Source: Erpobdella octoculata (Eukaryota; Annelida; Clitellata; Hirudinida; Erpobdellidae). From it: a stretch of DNA of 64,000 bases. The stretch is taken from the NCBI GenBank assembly GCA_963978895.1, contig OZ022247.1:10217456-10281455 (forward strand), given 5' to 3'. Positions 11,762 to 24,179 of this stretch are shown here, piece after piece. The notes below the pieces were generated by a model. The model had not been told where the DNA came from, made no database searches, and saw nothing but the letters and a program-made list of their open reading frames with translations. The position numbers were made by a program, and so were the translations under genes. How positions within the stretch are numbered: the first letter of the stretch is position 1; each line of letters opens with the position of its first letter.

Positions 11762-14613
11762 TTATTTAATTAAAAGTTTCTGTAGCGGTTTTGATGTTGC
11801 AGCAAATCTATCAATGATTTTATCTACAGGAATGTTTTTCAAAATGTCTTTTTCTGAGGTAAGTATTAATAATGAAGAGAACCAATCATCCAACATTGAG
11901 GTCCTTAACCGGTTCTTAATGAGTCGAACCCTGTTCATCGCTCTCTCGGCTCTAGCGCTTGTAATTGCAAGCGACACAAATATCTTGTACAAGATGTCCA
12001 ATGCGAGAAATCCAGACAATTCCTAAAGCGCTCTAAGTGGTTTGACAAAACTTTGTTCGGCCCATTTTTTACAATTATTAACCTTGCTATCGGTTTCAAT
12101 ATCGTCACCTTCATTTTCACTTTCATTCTGCATCGAACGTGTGTAGGACATCAGATCATTTACGCATATAATCGTGTGTAGTTTTTGAAAGACTGGTCTA
12201 AACTCTGTTAATTCTTTTGCAACATTCATTGCATCCATCTCGTAAAAATTGCACAGTTTTTCAATATTTACACTTTGAATGTCTGGCAGGCTGGATAGCA
12301 AAAAACGAGGCGTAAAAAACTGAACTTCGCGCAAAACATCAATGGCCTTGTCAGTAAACCTTTTTCTAAACTCACTCTGAACACATACTAGTGCTGGTAT
12401 GTAGGTATTTACTTTAAAAGCTTTTTCCGGGTCTTGGATTCGTTCATCTCGAATCACTTCTCCCGGCATTAGTTTTGTTCTTTTTTGGCGTTTAACGGGG
12501 AAGTTTAACTCAATGAAATGGTCAACTGCAAACTGATTTGCTTCAGTAATCAGTTTGTTCCAGCCCATGTCGGCATTGTCTCTCATTTTATTAAATTTAT
12601 TGACACAATCTTGAATAAGTGATGCTGCAACTCCATAATCACATACAAGTATACAACTTCTTGTAGCAAACGAGACACGGGTCCCGTATTTTTAAAAATA
12701 TTGCGGAGCATGAAAAGTGTCACAATGATGTCAAATTCCCTTAAGCGACGTGTCAGGCCATCGGCGCTGTATACAGTAGTTGCGTCATAACTGGACACTG
12801 TAGAAAGTTCTTCCAGTGCATCAATAATGCTGTCATAGTGATCAAGAACAAAGCAAACCCTATCTTCTACGCTTCGCCAAGACCTCGTTGTCTCCGAAAC
12901 TCTTTTAAGAGTCTTTACGCGAGGCTCATCTTTTTGAGCTGCCGTTAAAACGGCATTCCTTTTGTATCCATTAAAAAAGTTGTAAAGTTCCTGCAGAAAA
13001 CTCAATGTTCCTACAACCTGTGGAGAACTTTTTAAAAATCCTTAAACAAGTAGATTGAGTCTATGTGCCTGACACCATACGTACAGTGCTTTTTTACTTA
13101 ATACGCTAATTTTAACCTGCAGACCAGAGTATTTGCCACTGATATAACTTGCACCGTCGTAACTTTGCCCTATAATCCAATCAAACTCAAGTCCCAAGTT
13201 TTTAAAAATTGGCACAACTCGGTCACACATCCCCTGACCACTGCAGTCTGAAGTCGTAAATGCTTCAATCAATCTTTCGACAGGTCGAATGTATCCGTTT
13301 GTTGTAGAAATATATTGAACAAGCACAACTTGAGTGTCTTTTTTTGACAAATCTTGTGTTCCATCAATGATTATTGAAAAAGCTTTTTGCAGATAAATTT
13401 CTGAGCATATTTTATCTACGACTAAGCTTTTCATTGTTTTTAAAAGACGATGACAATTCAATGGGCTGATAAAGTTGACCTCTGGTTTATTTCGAACATC
13501 TCTTTGGCGGATTTCGTCTAATTTTGTCAAGTAGCCGGAAGCACAAGAATCGAATTCCGAAAACTCTCTGAAAAGATGCAAGAATTTTCCCTCTTTATTC
13601 GTGTGCCCCAGAACTGCCATCATTTCCGTTGCTAAAAACTTCATTGTTTTTACAGCTATATACATAACTGGCCTGTTCTGCTCAACAATTAATTTATTTG
13701 CAACAATAGCTGTTTGGTCAAGTCTGTTTTCATGAATCCACTGAAAACGGATCAATTCTGTTTGACGATGCTGTGCTGAAGCTTCATGCCGTTCGATACC
13801 ACGGAGACCATGTCCAGATTTCCATCCCGTGTAACCTTGCTGTGTCCAAGTTTTATCAGCTGTAGGACCACCAAAAAGTAGACATGTAGAACAAAATGCG
13901 CTGTTGGTTGATGTGCTGTACGAAAGCCACGTGCGAGTTTTCCATGTTTTGTCAGGTTGGCAGATTCTGAACCATTCACTCATAAATGAGCGCCCATTGA
14001 TTTTGGTAAAATTGTAGTATTTGTCGGGCTGACATGGTGAATTTATTAATTACGAAATAATGGAAGATGTGATCCGGTGGTTTACAAATAATGATAGATC
14101 GTTCTGATTGACATGTCTTTCTTTATCAGACACCGTACCGGCAGTGGTAGATTCAAATTGAGTTGAGAGTAATAACGGAAGCTGGTCAAAATCACAGGGT
14201 GTGTAATCGGTAAGAGGAAGGTCATTGAGTGCGTCATCGTTAACAGTGAGGTCAGAGAGTGTGTCATTTTCATGGATTACAGCGAGGTCAGAGAGTGTGT
14301 CATTTTCATCGATTACAGCGAGGTCAGAGAGTGTGTCATTTTCATCGGTTACAGCGAGGGCAGAAAGTGTGTCATCGTTAACAGTGAGGTAACAGAGTGT
14401 GTCATCTTCATCGACAGAAAGGCCATTGAGTGTGTCATCGGCCACAGCAATGTTACTGTTACTGAAGGTGCCGTCGGTAACAATAGGACTATGTAGATTT
14501 GAAACAGGCATCGATTCAACAACGTTATCAACAGAGGATTTACAAGGTTTCCACTGACCACTTGCGTCTTGAAATTCAATAACTTTATATTTGATTTCCA
14601 TATTCCTAAGCAA
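11762..14613 (-). pseudogene. hAT transposase, TTF zinc-finger/DUF4371 type
   Basis: The N-terminal 187 codons (14050-14613) include an acidic 12-residue repeat (DDTL/NDTL...). A TTF-type zinc-finger start (RSFMSEWF, FCSTCLLFGG) and the catalytic core to 'CQAHRLNLLV' lie at 13042-14049, a middle segment at 12583-13041, and the C-terminal hAT dimerisation region (TSARAERAMNRV) near 11762-12022. The order matches ZMYM/DUF4371 hAT transposases. It is broken by in-frame TAA at 14050-14052, TAA at 13042-13044, a frame change near 12590 and TAG at 12023-12025. It presumably drove the surrounding element. Confidence 0.85.
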
Positions 14614-14668
14614 AATAAAACGCGATTTGTAAAACTTATTGTAAAAGAAAACAATTTTAATGGTTATA

Positions 14669-14712
14669 TAAACGTCCGGGGAACGAACATTATCCGCCGG
14701 ACGTTCCCCGTG
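14669..14712. repeat. Compact GC-rich inverted repeats
   Basis: GGGGAACG ... CGTTCCCC and GTCCGG ... CCGGAC overlap, so two alternative hairpins are possible. They stand out in AT-rich surroundings upstream of the hAT transposase. Function unknown. Confidence 0.5.
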
Positions 14713-15080
14713 TGAAAATTTGCAAAATATAATAAGAACTACTAGACTAAATTTTTAACTATTAACTATAATTATCAGTAAAAAATAGTTTTAATGGAGT
14801 TTCCGAGGTGGAAAATGTCCTACATTCAATACGGCTGTGTATGTATGTATGTATGTATGTATATATGTTTGTGTAAATGCTAAAACTTTTCATAACCCTG
14901 TAAGTTGGCGCAGAAATCGCAAAACCACAAAAATATGTGTTGATGTTTAAAAATCCGTCACAATTTTTCAAAATTATTTCTTTTAAAATGATAAGGTAAG
15001 CTAACCTAGTACATTTGAAAGCGTGACGCTTTCGACAATGCTCCATCCATTTATCAGATCTTTAGGAACCGAAGTATATT

Positions 15081-15398
15081 TGTTACGAAGAGAATTAACA
15101 ACGCAAGCTTTATAATTTGGTAAGACTTTATTTTTACAAAACAGACAGAATCCACAAGAGAGAGTAAGCGATAAACGAACAATAAATGAATCGAAAACGA
15201 GAGGCAACAGAGAGAGAGAAAGCAATCAAAAACGACGACAACAATAACCTTTGTTTAGGTTGGCTACTCTTATTTATAGGCCGTCAGCTGACACTTGTAT
15301 TTACGAAAACGATGGTCATAAAAATGTCCATTGCATCCTGTGGTGCGAATGCCACCTGCGTTGCAGGATGTAATTATAAATGCGTCACGGTGACCACA
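15081..15398 (-). repeat. LTR of the second gypsy element (3' LTR)
   Basis: On the minus strand it begins TGTGGTCACC directly after a purine run GGTGGGGGAG (polypurine tract) and ends CTTCGTAACA, 318 bp. TG...CA ends and position downstream of the integrase C-terminus support the call. The 5' LTR is not found because that side is rearranged. Confidence 0.65.
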
Positions 15399-15520
15399 GT
15401 ACTCCCCCACCAGAGCATTTGCTTAAAATAAAAATATATACGTATATACAGAAAAATACTTAAATAAGATAAATGCTCGATGCAAAAATGTTAACTGAGA
15501 TACTCAAAAAGTCTTTTCGG

Positions 15521-18500
15521 TCAATGAACTGTGCGGCCGCTGCGAGTCTTGATTTCAAGGTCTTTGTTGAGTATTGGTGTTGGAGTGGGTGATGCGTCAG
15601 GAGCTGTTTGCGGAAAGATGGGTTGTGGATTTGTTGAAACTGTTGGAAAGTGTTCGACGTATGCAGGCTTCAGTCTGTCGATGCTTACTGTGTCGCTTTT
15701 TCCGCCTTTGTCCACGGTGAAGTATTTCTCGTGTCTTTCTAAAACTTTGAAAGGGCCAGTGTACGGAGCTTGCAAGGGCTTTTTGACAGCGTCGACTCGG
15801 ATGAAGACAAAAAGAGCTGTACGCAAGTCTGAGTGAATAAAACCTGGTTTGCTTTGTGACGTATCGGTGTTGCGCAGAGGGTACTCATGTGTTCTTTCAG
15901 TCTTTTGACGTAATTATGGGCGTCGCAGCTGTCTCCCGTCTAAACAAATTCTCCTGGTAGACGTAATGGGGCGCCTTACACCAACTCAGCTGTTGAACAC
16001 TGAAGATCCTCTTTGATGGTCGCTCGTATTCCCAGGAGAACGAGTGGAAGGGCTTCTGTCCACTTTACTGGATCGGAGCTAGTCATGAGCCTTGCTTTCA
16101 GTTGTCGGTGAAAACGTTCAACTAAACCGTTAGCTGCGGGATGGTCTTTACGTGATTAGTCCCAAGTAATCGTGCAAAATCTCGAAAAGTGCGGATTGAA
16201 ATTGTGATCCACGGTCAGTGGTGACTGTGGCAGGTGTTCCATAATTGGCAATCCAGCATTCGAGAAATTTTTCTGCCACGGTTTCTGAAGCGGTGTCGGT
16301 GATAGGAGTAGCAACGGGTGAACCGGTCTACACAAATGAGTAAGTATGTAAAACAGTTAGATGGTGGTAAGGGGCCAACTATATCAAGGTGAACGTGGTT
16401 AAATCGATCACTCGCTAAAATAAATTTACCGAGCGGAGATGTAGTGTGACGGTGAACCTTGCTTTGTTGACATCGTATGCAATTTCTGGTCCAGTTTCGA
16501 ACATCTCTATCTATATTGGGCTACACAAACCGTGTGCGTACTAGTTTCACTGTTGCTCGGACGCCTGGATGTGAAATTCCATGTAGGTGTTCAAAAACAG
16601 ATCTGCGGAGAAGCTCCGGAACAAATGGTCGAGGTGTTCCGGTTGATGCGTCGCAGAGGATTGTTCCATCACCTAGAGGTAAAGGATGTGGTTGCAAGTT
16701 GAGCGATGGAGAGTGTGTCGAGATCGGATGTTGTTGTTGACACTTGGCTATCTTGGAGAGATATAATAGAGTTTCATTAGAGTTTATTTCCTGCCGAGAT
16801 AACGTGTCAGCTACTATGTTGGATTCACCTTTAATGTATCGGATGTCACCCGTAAATTGAGAAATATAGTCGAGATGTCTCGATTCTCTTGGGGAATGTC
16901 TATCCGGTTTCGTTTGTAAGGCAAATGTTATTGGCTTGTGATCTGTGAAGATAGTAAAATTACGGCCTTCGAGCAGATGACGAAAGTGTTTTACAGCTAA
17001 ATAGATTGCGAGAAGTTCTCGACCGAAGGTGCTATATCGCTGCTGAGTGGGCGTTATCTTTTGGGAGAAGAAAGCTATTGGCTGGCGTTGATGGTCTTCA
17101 TTTTCTTGTTCTAGAACTGCTCCAACTGCATCGCTCGAAGCATCTGTGGTCAATGATAATTTTCTGTTTGTGTTATCACTGAGGTAAGCAAAAGTTGTAG
17201 CTGAAAATAGTTTGTTCTTCAAAGCTTTAAAAACTTCTTGAGCTTCTGGAGACAATGTAATTGATTTAGTTCGTGATTTAAGAAGATGTGTGAGAAGAAT
17301 AGATTTTGATGCGCAATTTGGTATGAATCGTCTGTAGAAGTTTATCATCCCTAAAAATCGACGTAGTTGGGTTATTGAAGATGGTTCTGGAAATTCTGTA
17401 ATTGACGTTACTTTCTCTGGTAATGGTGTAATACCAGATTTATCAATCTTGTGGCCAAGAAATTGCAGAGTGTCAACGCCGAATATACATTTATTTAGGT
17501 TGATTGCTAGTTGGAACTTCTGAAGACGTTCAAATACTTGCCGTATATGTAGTTCGTGTTCGTCTTGAGAAGAACTGGCAATTAAAATGTCATCAATATA
17601 CGCAAAAACAAATGAAAAACCTCTTAAAACTTCGTCGATGAAACTTTGGAATGATTGCGCTGCATTCCTTAGACCGAACGGCATTCTTGTAAATTCAAAA
17701 AAACCGAAAGGAGTCGTTACGGCTGTTTTTGGAATGTCATGTTCAGCCACAGGAATGGGATGATATGCCCGTACTAGATCTATTTTGCTAAAAATCTTCG
17801 CATTGCAAAGTCCGTGAGCAAAATCGTGAATATGTGGAAGCGGGTAGCAGTCTGGTGTCGTTGAAGCGTTAAGTAGTCTGTAGTCTCCGCATGGTCGCCA
17901 ATCAGTTGAATTCTTTTTAGGGACCATGTGGAGAGATGATGACCAAGAACTGCAAGATGGTCGGATGATTCCTAGCTTCAACATATGGTCGAACTCATTT
18001 TTGGCGATTTTTAATTTTTCTGGTGCGAGACGACGAGGGCGAACGTGAACTGGTTGGCCTTTTGTTGTGATGAAGTGTTTTGTAGCGTGCTGCACCGTTT
18101 CCGTGTAGTTTTGAATTCTTGTCACCGATGGAAATTGCTGAACTAGTTGTTGGTAACGTGCACTACTTGTGTTGATGTGTGTGATGCCACTGGAGGAGAT
18201 GGTGGTCTGAATACCGCTGATGTGTAATGATGTCGTTTGATCAATCAATCTTTTGTGTTTCATGTCGACAGAAAGATCGAAAAAAGACAGGAAATCTGCA
18301 CCGATGATGGGCTGTTTGATGTCGGCGATAATGAATATCCACTGAAGTTTTCTCCTCTAATGTTAACGACTGTTCACCATATGTCTCGATACGACTACCG
18401 TTTGCAGCTTGAAGAGTGAGTTTAGCTGGTGATAGACGGTGTCGTACTGAGGATGGTGGTAAAACGCTAGCTTCGGCTCCTGTGTCAATGAGAAATTGCT

Positions 18501-19186
18501 TGCCTGAAATCCGGTCGTTGACAAAAAACAAGCGACTTAGGTTGTGGCTGTGGGCAGCGGTCGCTAACACTGACCTGCCTTGGAGTTTAAAGATTTTTCT
18601 TTCTGGAAAGCACATGGTTGATTACATTTCTTTGCTCTTGCCTGGTACTTCTGATGATACCAGCACCACGAATTCGGACTGGTTTTGGAGCGAGATTAGC
18701 GAGAACTTGAGCGAGTCCTGCTATGGCGTCTGCGAGTATTAAAATCATTAAGACGTGCTTCTAACCTTTCTAGTCGCTCAATAACTTGGTCTGTGTGTTC
18801 GGAAAGGTTATCTCGTGCTGTTTGGTTGATGGTGCTTTTTGAAAAAGTTTCAGCAATTTTGTCTGCCATCTCTGCTAGCGATTCGCTTGATGCCTGGTGA
18901 TTAATTGCTAGTATGCTTGACACAGCGTGTGGCAACTTGTCCATCCAAAGCTGTTTAAGGATGGTTTCGTCTATTTGGCAAGAACCCAGAAGAGTGCGCA
19001 TGTGACGCAACAACTGTGAAGGTGTCCGGTCGCCACTGTCGAGGTTGCCCAGTAATTCTCGAAGCATTGCTGTCTCTGACCATGGACGTCTGTATAATAG
19101 CACCTGTACGGTCATACTTGAGCTTTGCGTGCGCTGATGTGTACGGTAGTTGTCCGACTTTCTTATTGTAGCGTGTAGGTTCTTAA
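15521..19186 (-). pseudogene. Ty3/gypsy polyprotein (CsRn1-like), decayed
   Basis: Read on minus: a gag piece (18696-19186), a Cys/His motif CWYHQKYQ... at about 18640 in another frame, protease with LIDTGAEAS (18241-18615), RT/RNase H with YIDD and FTDHKPITF (16521-18263), an HHCC-type integrase N-terminus, and an integrase C-terminus (15521-15826). The gag and protease style resembles CsRn1-clade elements. Breaks: frame changes between gag and protease and between protease and RT, a TGG-to-TAG stop at 16521-16523 in the integrase, and several stops through 15830-16520. Gag is cut at 19186 by the piggyBac insertion. Not functional. Confidence 0.85.
19081..19186 (-). repeat. Left arm of 106-bp inverted gag repeat
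   Basis: This gag sequence is the near-exact inverse of 21027-21132. The two arms flank the piggyBac symmetrically and both end at its TTAA sites. Confidence 0.8.
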
Positions 19187-21026
19187 CCCATTAGTGCCTA
19201 GCGTCCCAAAAAGTGGTACATCTCTTTAAATAAGTGTAACTTTTAAAATAGTGGTCATAATAAATAAAAAAGTTAATAATTTTATATAATTGGCTTATGT
19301 GTAAATATATCTACGGTTTTTGAAGTCTAAAAATTGTCTTTTGGAAATTTGTTTGCTGTTGTTTTCGCGTGTTCCGTAAAATTTGCTTTTTCGAAATGGA
19401 CTCTCATTCAAGGTAAGATTGCTAAATTAATATTATTATTTTTTAAAATATGATTATGTAGTTTTGTTTATTTCTATCTAAAGAAGAAATCGGTATTTTT
19501 TGTTTTTTTTCTAAATGTACGGTTTTAGCAAATTTCACTATTTACTAGCGTCCCATTTTTTGGGACGCTAGGCTCAAGAGACGTATAAGTTATAATTGTT
19601 TTATCGAGGTCATTAGTTTTATTCTTGATATAATTGCATTATTTTAACTTTCAACTTGTACTTTATCATTATGCATTTTATAAATTACATTTAATAGTTA
19701 TTATTATTTATATTTATATTATAGGTCTGCTTCTACATCCCAATATCGATTTAAGTTGCATGAAGTTTTATCCATGTTGGAATCTGATGATGATTTACTT
19801 CAACAGGCAGCTCAAGCAAATATCTACATTGGACCTCCTGTTGATGCAAATTGTAGTGACGGAGATAGCGGTGATGAAGATGATGGTGGTAACTACGATA
19901 ACCTGTCTCGAAAACAGCTCGAAGCTGAGTCAACAGCAACGGTTAAAATCTTTGAAAACTTTGTTACTTTCGGGAATGACGAGAGCTCAGAATCTGAAGC
20001 AGAAGTGCCTCCACCAGCTAAAAAATCGAGGAAACAAAAAGCTCATCCTACTCCTATTGTGCGAAAATGGATAAAAAAAGACTTGCCACGATTACGTCGT
20101 CACGTACCCACAATTTTTCGTGTGAAAACTGATTCATCGATGGGTCTGGGGGGCTCGGTAATATTGGATTTAATTTCAGAATTACCACCGGCAAATTATC
20201 AGTTGTTTTTCTATAATTTTTTTACCAACATTCGGCTTCTTAACAAACTGAAAGAAATGGGTATTGGTGGCACTGGCACTGTGCGTGTCCAACGTACTGA
20301 GAATTGTCCTCTCATTGCCCCTGAGGCTATGAAAAAATTACCTCGTGGTACATCGGATTACCGACTAGACCAGAACACTGGTGTAGTTGTTGTAAGATGG
20401 CATGACAACAGTGTTGTCACTGTTGCTTCAAATTGTTACGGCGTCGAGCCGTTCGGACAGGCACAGCGATGGTCGCATGCTGAGAAAAAAAGTCACAATT
20501 CCACAGCCACATCTCATCTCTCAGTACAACAAAGGCATGGGAGGAGTGGATCGAATGGACCAGAATATTGGAGCATATAGAATAAGCATTCGTTCTAAGA
20601 AATGGTGGTGGCCTTTTTTTTCTAACTGTGTTGATGTTGCCATGCAGAATGCTTGGCTGCTTTATCGCATGACGGAGGGATACAAAGCATCACCGATGGA
20701 TCAGCTTCAGTTTAGGCGTTCTGTGACTGCATCCTATTTTGGTCAGTATGGAAATAATAGAATAACTGTTGGTCGTGCACCTGGTCGTGCTAGAAATATG
20801 GATCACCGAGTGCTTCCAGAAGTTCGATACGATGGCCAAAATCACATTATTGCTCAAGGAGGTACCCAACGACGATGCGCATATATAGATCAGGGGTAGT
20901 TATTAGTAAGTCTAATCGAATAAAAAAAGATGCGTATTTTTATCTTTTTGATTGTATAATAGATTAAACACAAATTTCTAATGTTCAAAATTTAAAGTAA
21001 CTAATTATTTATTATGCCTGGTCGGT
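19187..21026 (+). mobile_element. piggyBac element, 1.84 kb
   Basis: It is flanked by TTAA at 19183-19186 and 21027-21030, the piggyBac target. The left end is CCCATTAGTGCCTAGCGTCCC and the same GCGTCCC/GGGACGC motif recurs inverted at about 19550-19575. The right end does not mirror the left well, so it may be altered. Confidence 0.75.
19756..20899 (+). pseudogene. piggyBac transposase, internally deleted
   Basis: The acidic N-terminus (19756-20130) runs straight into the late catalytic region 'MGLGGSVILDL', so about the first half of the DDE core, with the first catalytic Asp, is missing. The segment around 20211 reads FFYNFFTN where the family has an Asp before NFFT, so the second catalytic Asp is replaced. 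A one-base frame change in the A-run near 20488 shifts the C-terminal part to another frame, where GMGGVDRMDQ (third Asp) and the insertion region follow to the stop at 20899. No Cys-rich C-terminal finger is seen. Certainly inactive as a transposase. Confidence 0.85.
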
Positions 21027-21132
21027 TTAAGAACCTACACGCTACAATAAGAAAGTCGGACAACTACCGTACACGTCAGCGCACGCAAGGCTCAAGTATG
21101 ACCGTCCAGGTGCTATTATACAGACGTCCATG
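21027..21132 (+). repeat. Right arm of 106-bp inverted gag repeat
   Basis: This gag sequence lies in plus orientation, inverse of 19081-19186. Homology stops at 21132 exactly where the left arm stops at 19081. Confidence 0.8.
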
Positions 21133-21595
21133 CGCAGGCTAACTCGCAACAAAGTAACATAAACTTAAATTTTTCTCGCGGCATACTCTTTTTTTAACAA
21201 AGTTAACAAATTGTGAACAAGAAGGAGTCAAAAAGAGTCAAGTTTATTTTATAAAGCCGTCATCAGTCGTAGAACTTATCAGCATTCATGGGCTTCAGCA
21301 TAAATTATGTTCCATGTCCATTCGGTTGCGGCTACATCGTGAAGCGTATTAGATGAGCTATATGAAAGATAAGATGGACATTAAATGTTAATTAACGAAT
21401 CTCGAGTCAACGTTGAGAAGCCATACGACGTCTCACGACTCTCACGTCGTTTAGATATATTTTTTAGGTTCAATCGAAATTTCGAAATAAATGGATTTTT
21501 AAACTTTTTTCCTTACCCCCTTTTTTCTTCCCCCCTGTTTTTTGCTGGGCGAAGCTGCGCCCGGCTGTATAAGGATAGAAGCCACTGAATTCAAT

Positions 21596-22060
21596 GCGAA
21601 TTGGAATCCTTCTGGCGCGTGTAGACAATTTGCCTTCCCCCTTGATTTCGAGAATTTAATTTTTTTCACCTAGAGTTTGTTATTTACATTGTTAATTTTA
21701 ACTTTACTTAATGCGTATTGAATGCGTATTGGAATCCTTTTTGCGTGTGTAGACAATTATATATCTGAGCTCGATGCTAGATTTACCAATAAATGCATAG
21801 TAATAAATTTTGTATCAGCGTTGGTCTAAAGTGTAGCTGTTTCCCGTGCCAAAATACAATCAGCAAACTAATGGAACTTTACCCTATTAGTGGTATTGAT
21901 AAAATGTTGATTCCCTCATAGCTGTCTACATCAAAGTTATTATTATTTATTACACAAAAATAAAACAAAATTCTACACACCCCATTTTGGACATTTTTTG
22001 TTAATAATCCTGTACTTGCCCCTGCAATATGATTAAATCATTCACGCCCTTTATACCTAG
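21596..22060. repeat. Shared unit block right of the hAT
   Basis: It continues the sequence interrupted at 11454, with two 'aatgcgtattggaatcctttt'-like direct repeats, and matches unit 2 at 54269-54460 in part. No gene. Confidence 0.65.
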
Positions 22061-22069
22061 TGGGATGCT

Positions 22070-22175
22070 AACCCTAACTCTAACCCTACGCCTAACCATA
22101 GCCCTAACCCTAACCCTAAATTTAACCCTAACAAAGTAATTAGTGGGATTATAACCCTAACCCTAACCTTTTTTC
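22070..22175. repeat. Degenerate interstitial CCCTAA tract
   Basis: Many 'ccctaa' and variant hexamers occur in one orientation, interrupted by other bases. The counterpart is at 55213-55352 in unit 2. Confidence 0.75.
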
Positions 22176-22494
22176 TCTTACGGCTGCACGCCAAACACTC
22201 TATTCAATTAATAATATTTGATTAAATATAAACAAAAATGTTAAACCTTTTAAAAATGTGTTTTTGTTTATTAGAAAGACGTGAACTCTAACTTCACAAC
22301 AAGGAGGAATGTCCTACCACGAAGGGGAAAGAAGCGTCCGGGAGAGAAATGTCCGGAGAGGAAATGTCCGTTCCCCAAGTTGACCACGTATGTCAGGGGT
22401 TGCTCTACCGGACCTCCTGACAAGTGTATCTTGCACCCGTCGACCTGTCTAGACTCTCAGTCTAGACAGGAACCTAGACATTAATTGGCAGACG

Positions 22495-24161
22495 TTGTTT
22501 TCTTGTTTTTTTGTTGACGTGTTTCCTGAGGCTATATATATAGCGCTTTGAACCCCGCCAGTACAGTCGAGCTATTTAGTATCAGGCGAAGTCCTGCTCG
22601 TTTTTACATTTGATTTGCGCTTTATTAAAGTTGTTGTCGTGTTGTTGTGTTGCCTTTTTCTTCCTGGTGTTCACGGCATTCCAGCTGTGACATTTTGGTG
22701 GCAGCGGTGGGATCAAGTAGCAGGAAGAAAGAAGTGCTCTCCAGCAAAGTTTGACAAGCAAGTTCGGGGAGAAGATCTCTCTTGCCGGGGAAGTTCTCCT
22801 TGGATCAGCTAACCAGTTACGAGGCTTTCCGTGGCTAGAATCGGCCGACCCATCCATGCTCAAGGTTTGAGTTTCTTTTCGAGTTTTTCCGCCGGTCTGA
22901 GTTTAGATAAGTAGGTCTTTTATATTGATACTTATCTGGTTAAAGATGGATAGTAAGTCGTCCGGTGTTGAGGGTTGTGAAAACCCAGCGCAATTACCTG
23001 GAGGGAATGTGTCTCCAGAAAATTGGGAGGATGCGGGGAACGTTAGGAGGGAAGACACTAGTGGGTTTGGCGAAGATCCGACGGGGGGAGATCGACGAGG
23101 AGAACGTCATGAAAAACAAAAGCGTAGAGGTATGTGGGATGGTGAAGAAAGGAGGAAAGAGTTGGAAATAGAGAGACAATTGGAAAATGAATCGAAAGAT
23201 AGAGCACTGCGAGAGAGAGAATTACAACTAAAAGAGATAATGTTAGAAGAAGAACGAGAAAATAGAAAGCTAAGATGGCTAGAATTAGAAGAGGTGAGAA
23301 GGAGGGAGGAACGAGCTGAAAGAGACAGGGAAAAAACTCTACACGGAGACTACGAACAAGATATCTATGAGCGTCATTATAACACCCGTAAGAAATATAA
23401 TTCCTGGATACTGCTTTCCATGGTGACCATACATTCTGATCACAACTCTCTCTTTTATCTCACGGAGCCGCCGATTTCCTCTCCCGGATAGGGGAGTAGT
23501 TTCTCAACACGGAGAGCTAGACGACATTTCTTTTACTTGTCATATTTATGTTTATTATTATGTTTATTATTTACTGTTATAAATTTTGAAATGTTGTTTT
23601 CTAGCATAAGCCCAGAGGCATATTGTACTAGTTGTATTTCTAGGTGCATAGGTTTTCTCTTTTGTTGTCTTAGTTGCAGATCGTTGTGATATTCTATAAT
23701 TAATGATATTGTTGAAGTAGTTGAACTTCTTTGATATGACGTGATGATGATTCTTACGTTAATACAATTCAGACCGGTATGGGATTAAACTTGGATGGGT
23801 CGTGCTGGTTATATGGGTGGTTTTACTGGTGGGAGTAAAAGTTACTTTCAGGAAGGACATCTCCAGTTTAAAGTCGACCTTGAAGCTCTGGTAGACACGA
23901 TACATCGACGAACGAACGCCCATTCTTTATCCAGATTATCTACAAAGTTCTACTTCTCCGATTCCACCCACTCCTCATCTTCATTTTCTGGTTTTTTTGT
24001 TGCTTTGAAACCCGCCAGTACAGTCGAGCTATTTAGTATCAGGCGAAGTCCTGCTCGTTTTTACATTTGATCTGCGCTTTATTAAAGTTGTTGTTGTCGT
24101 GTTGTTGTGTTGCCTTTTTCTTCCTGGTGTTCACGGCATTCCAGCAGGGAAGACTGTGACA
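22495..24161 (+). mobile_element. Internally deleted LTR retrotransposon
   Basis: The 5' LTR (start unclear, homologous part from about 22495) contains a TATATATATAG box near 22533 and ends TGTGACA at 22692, followed by TTTTGGTGGCAGCGGTGGGA, a primer-binding-site-like sequence. The 3' LTR (about 23983-24161) matches it but has lost the TATA segment and ends TGTGACA. The interior is only about 1.3 kb. Confidence 0.75.
22946..23491 (+). pseudogene. gag N-terminus fused to an RNase H remnant
   Basis: From the Met at 22946 the product is an acidic, then strongly charged coiled-coil (ERELQLKEIMLEEERENR) typical of retroelement gag N-termini. Near codon 150 it jumps to 'VTIHSDHNSLFYLTE', which resembles the SDHN/TDHKPL motif of gypsy RNase H, then stops. 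An internal deletion therefore joined gag to pol in frame. Protease and RT are absent. Confidence 0.6.
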
Positions 24162-24179
24162 ACGTCCTTATATGCAGAC

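Noticed and set aside
14082..14654. Overlapping frames in the hAT N-terminal repeat, on both strands
   Set aside because: They are shadows of the 36-bp coding repeat. Only the 14050-14613 minus frame is in register with the downstream transposase.
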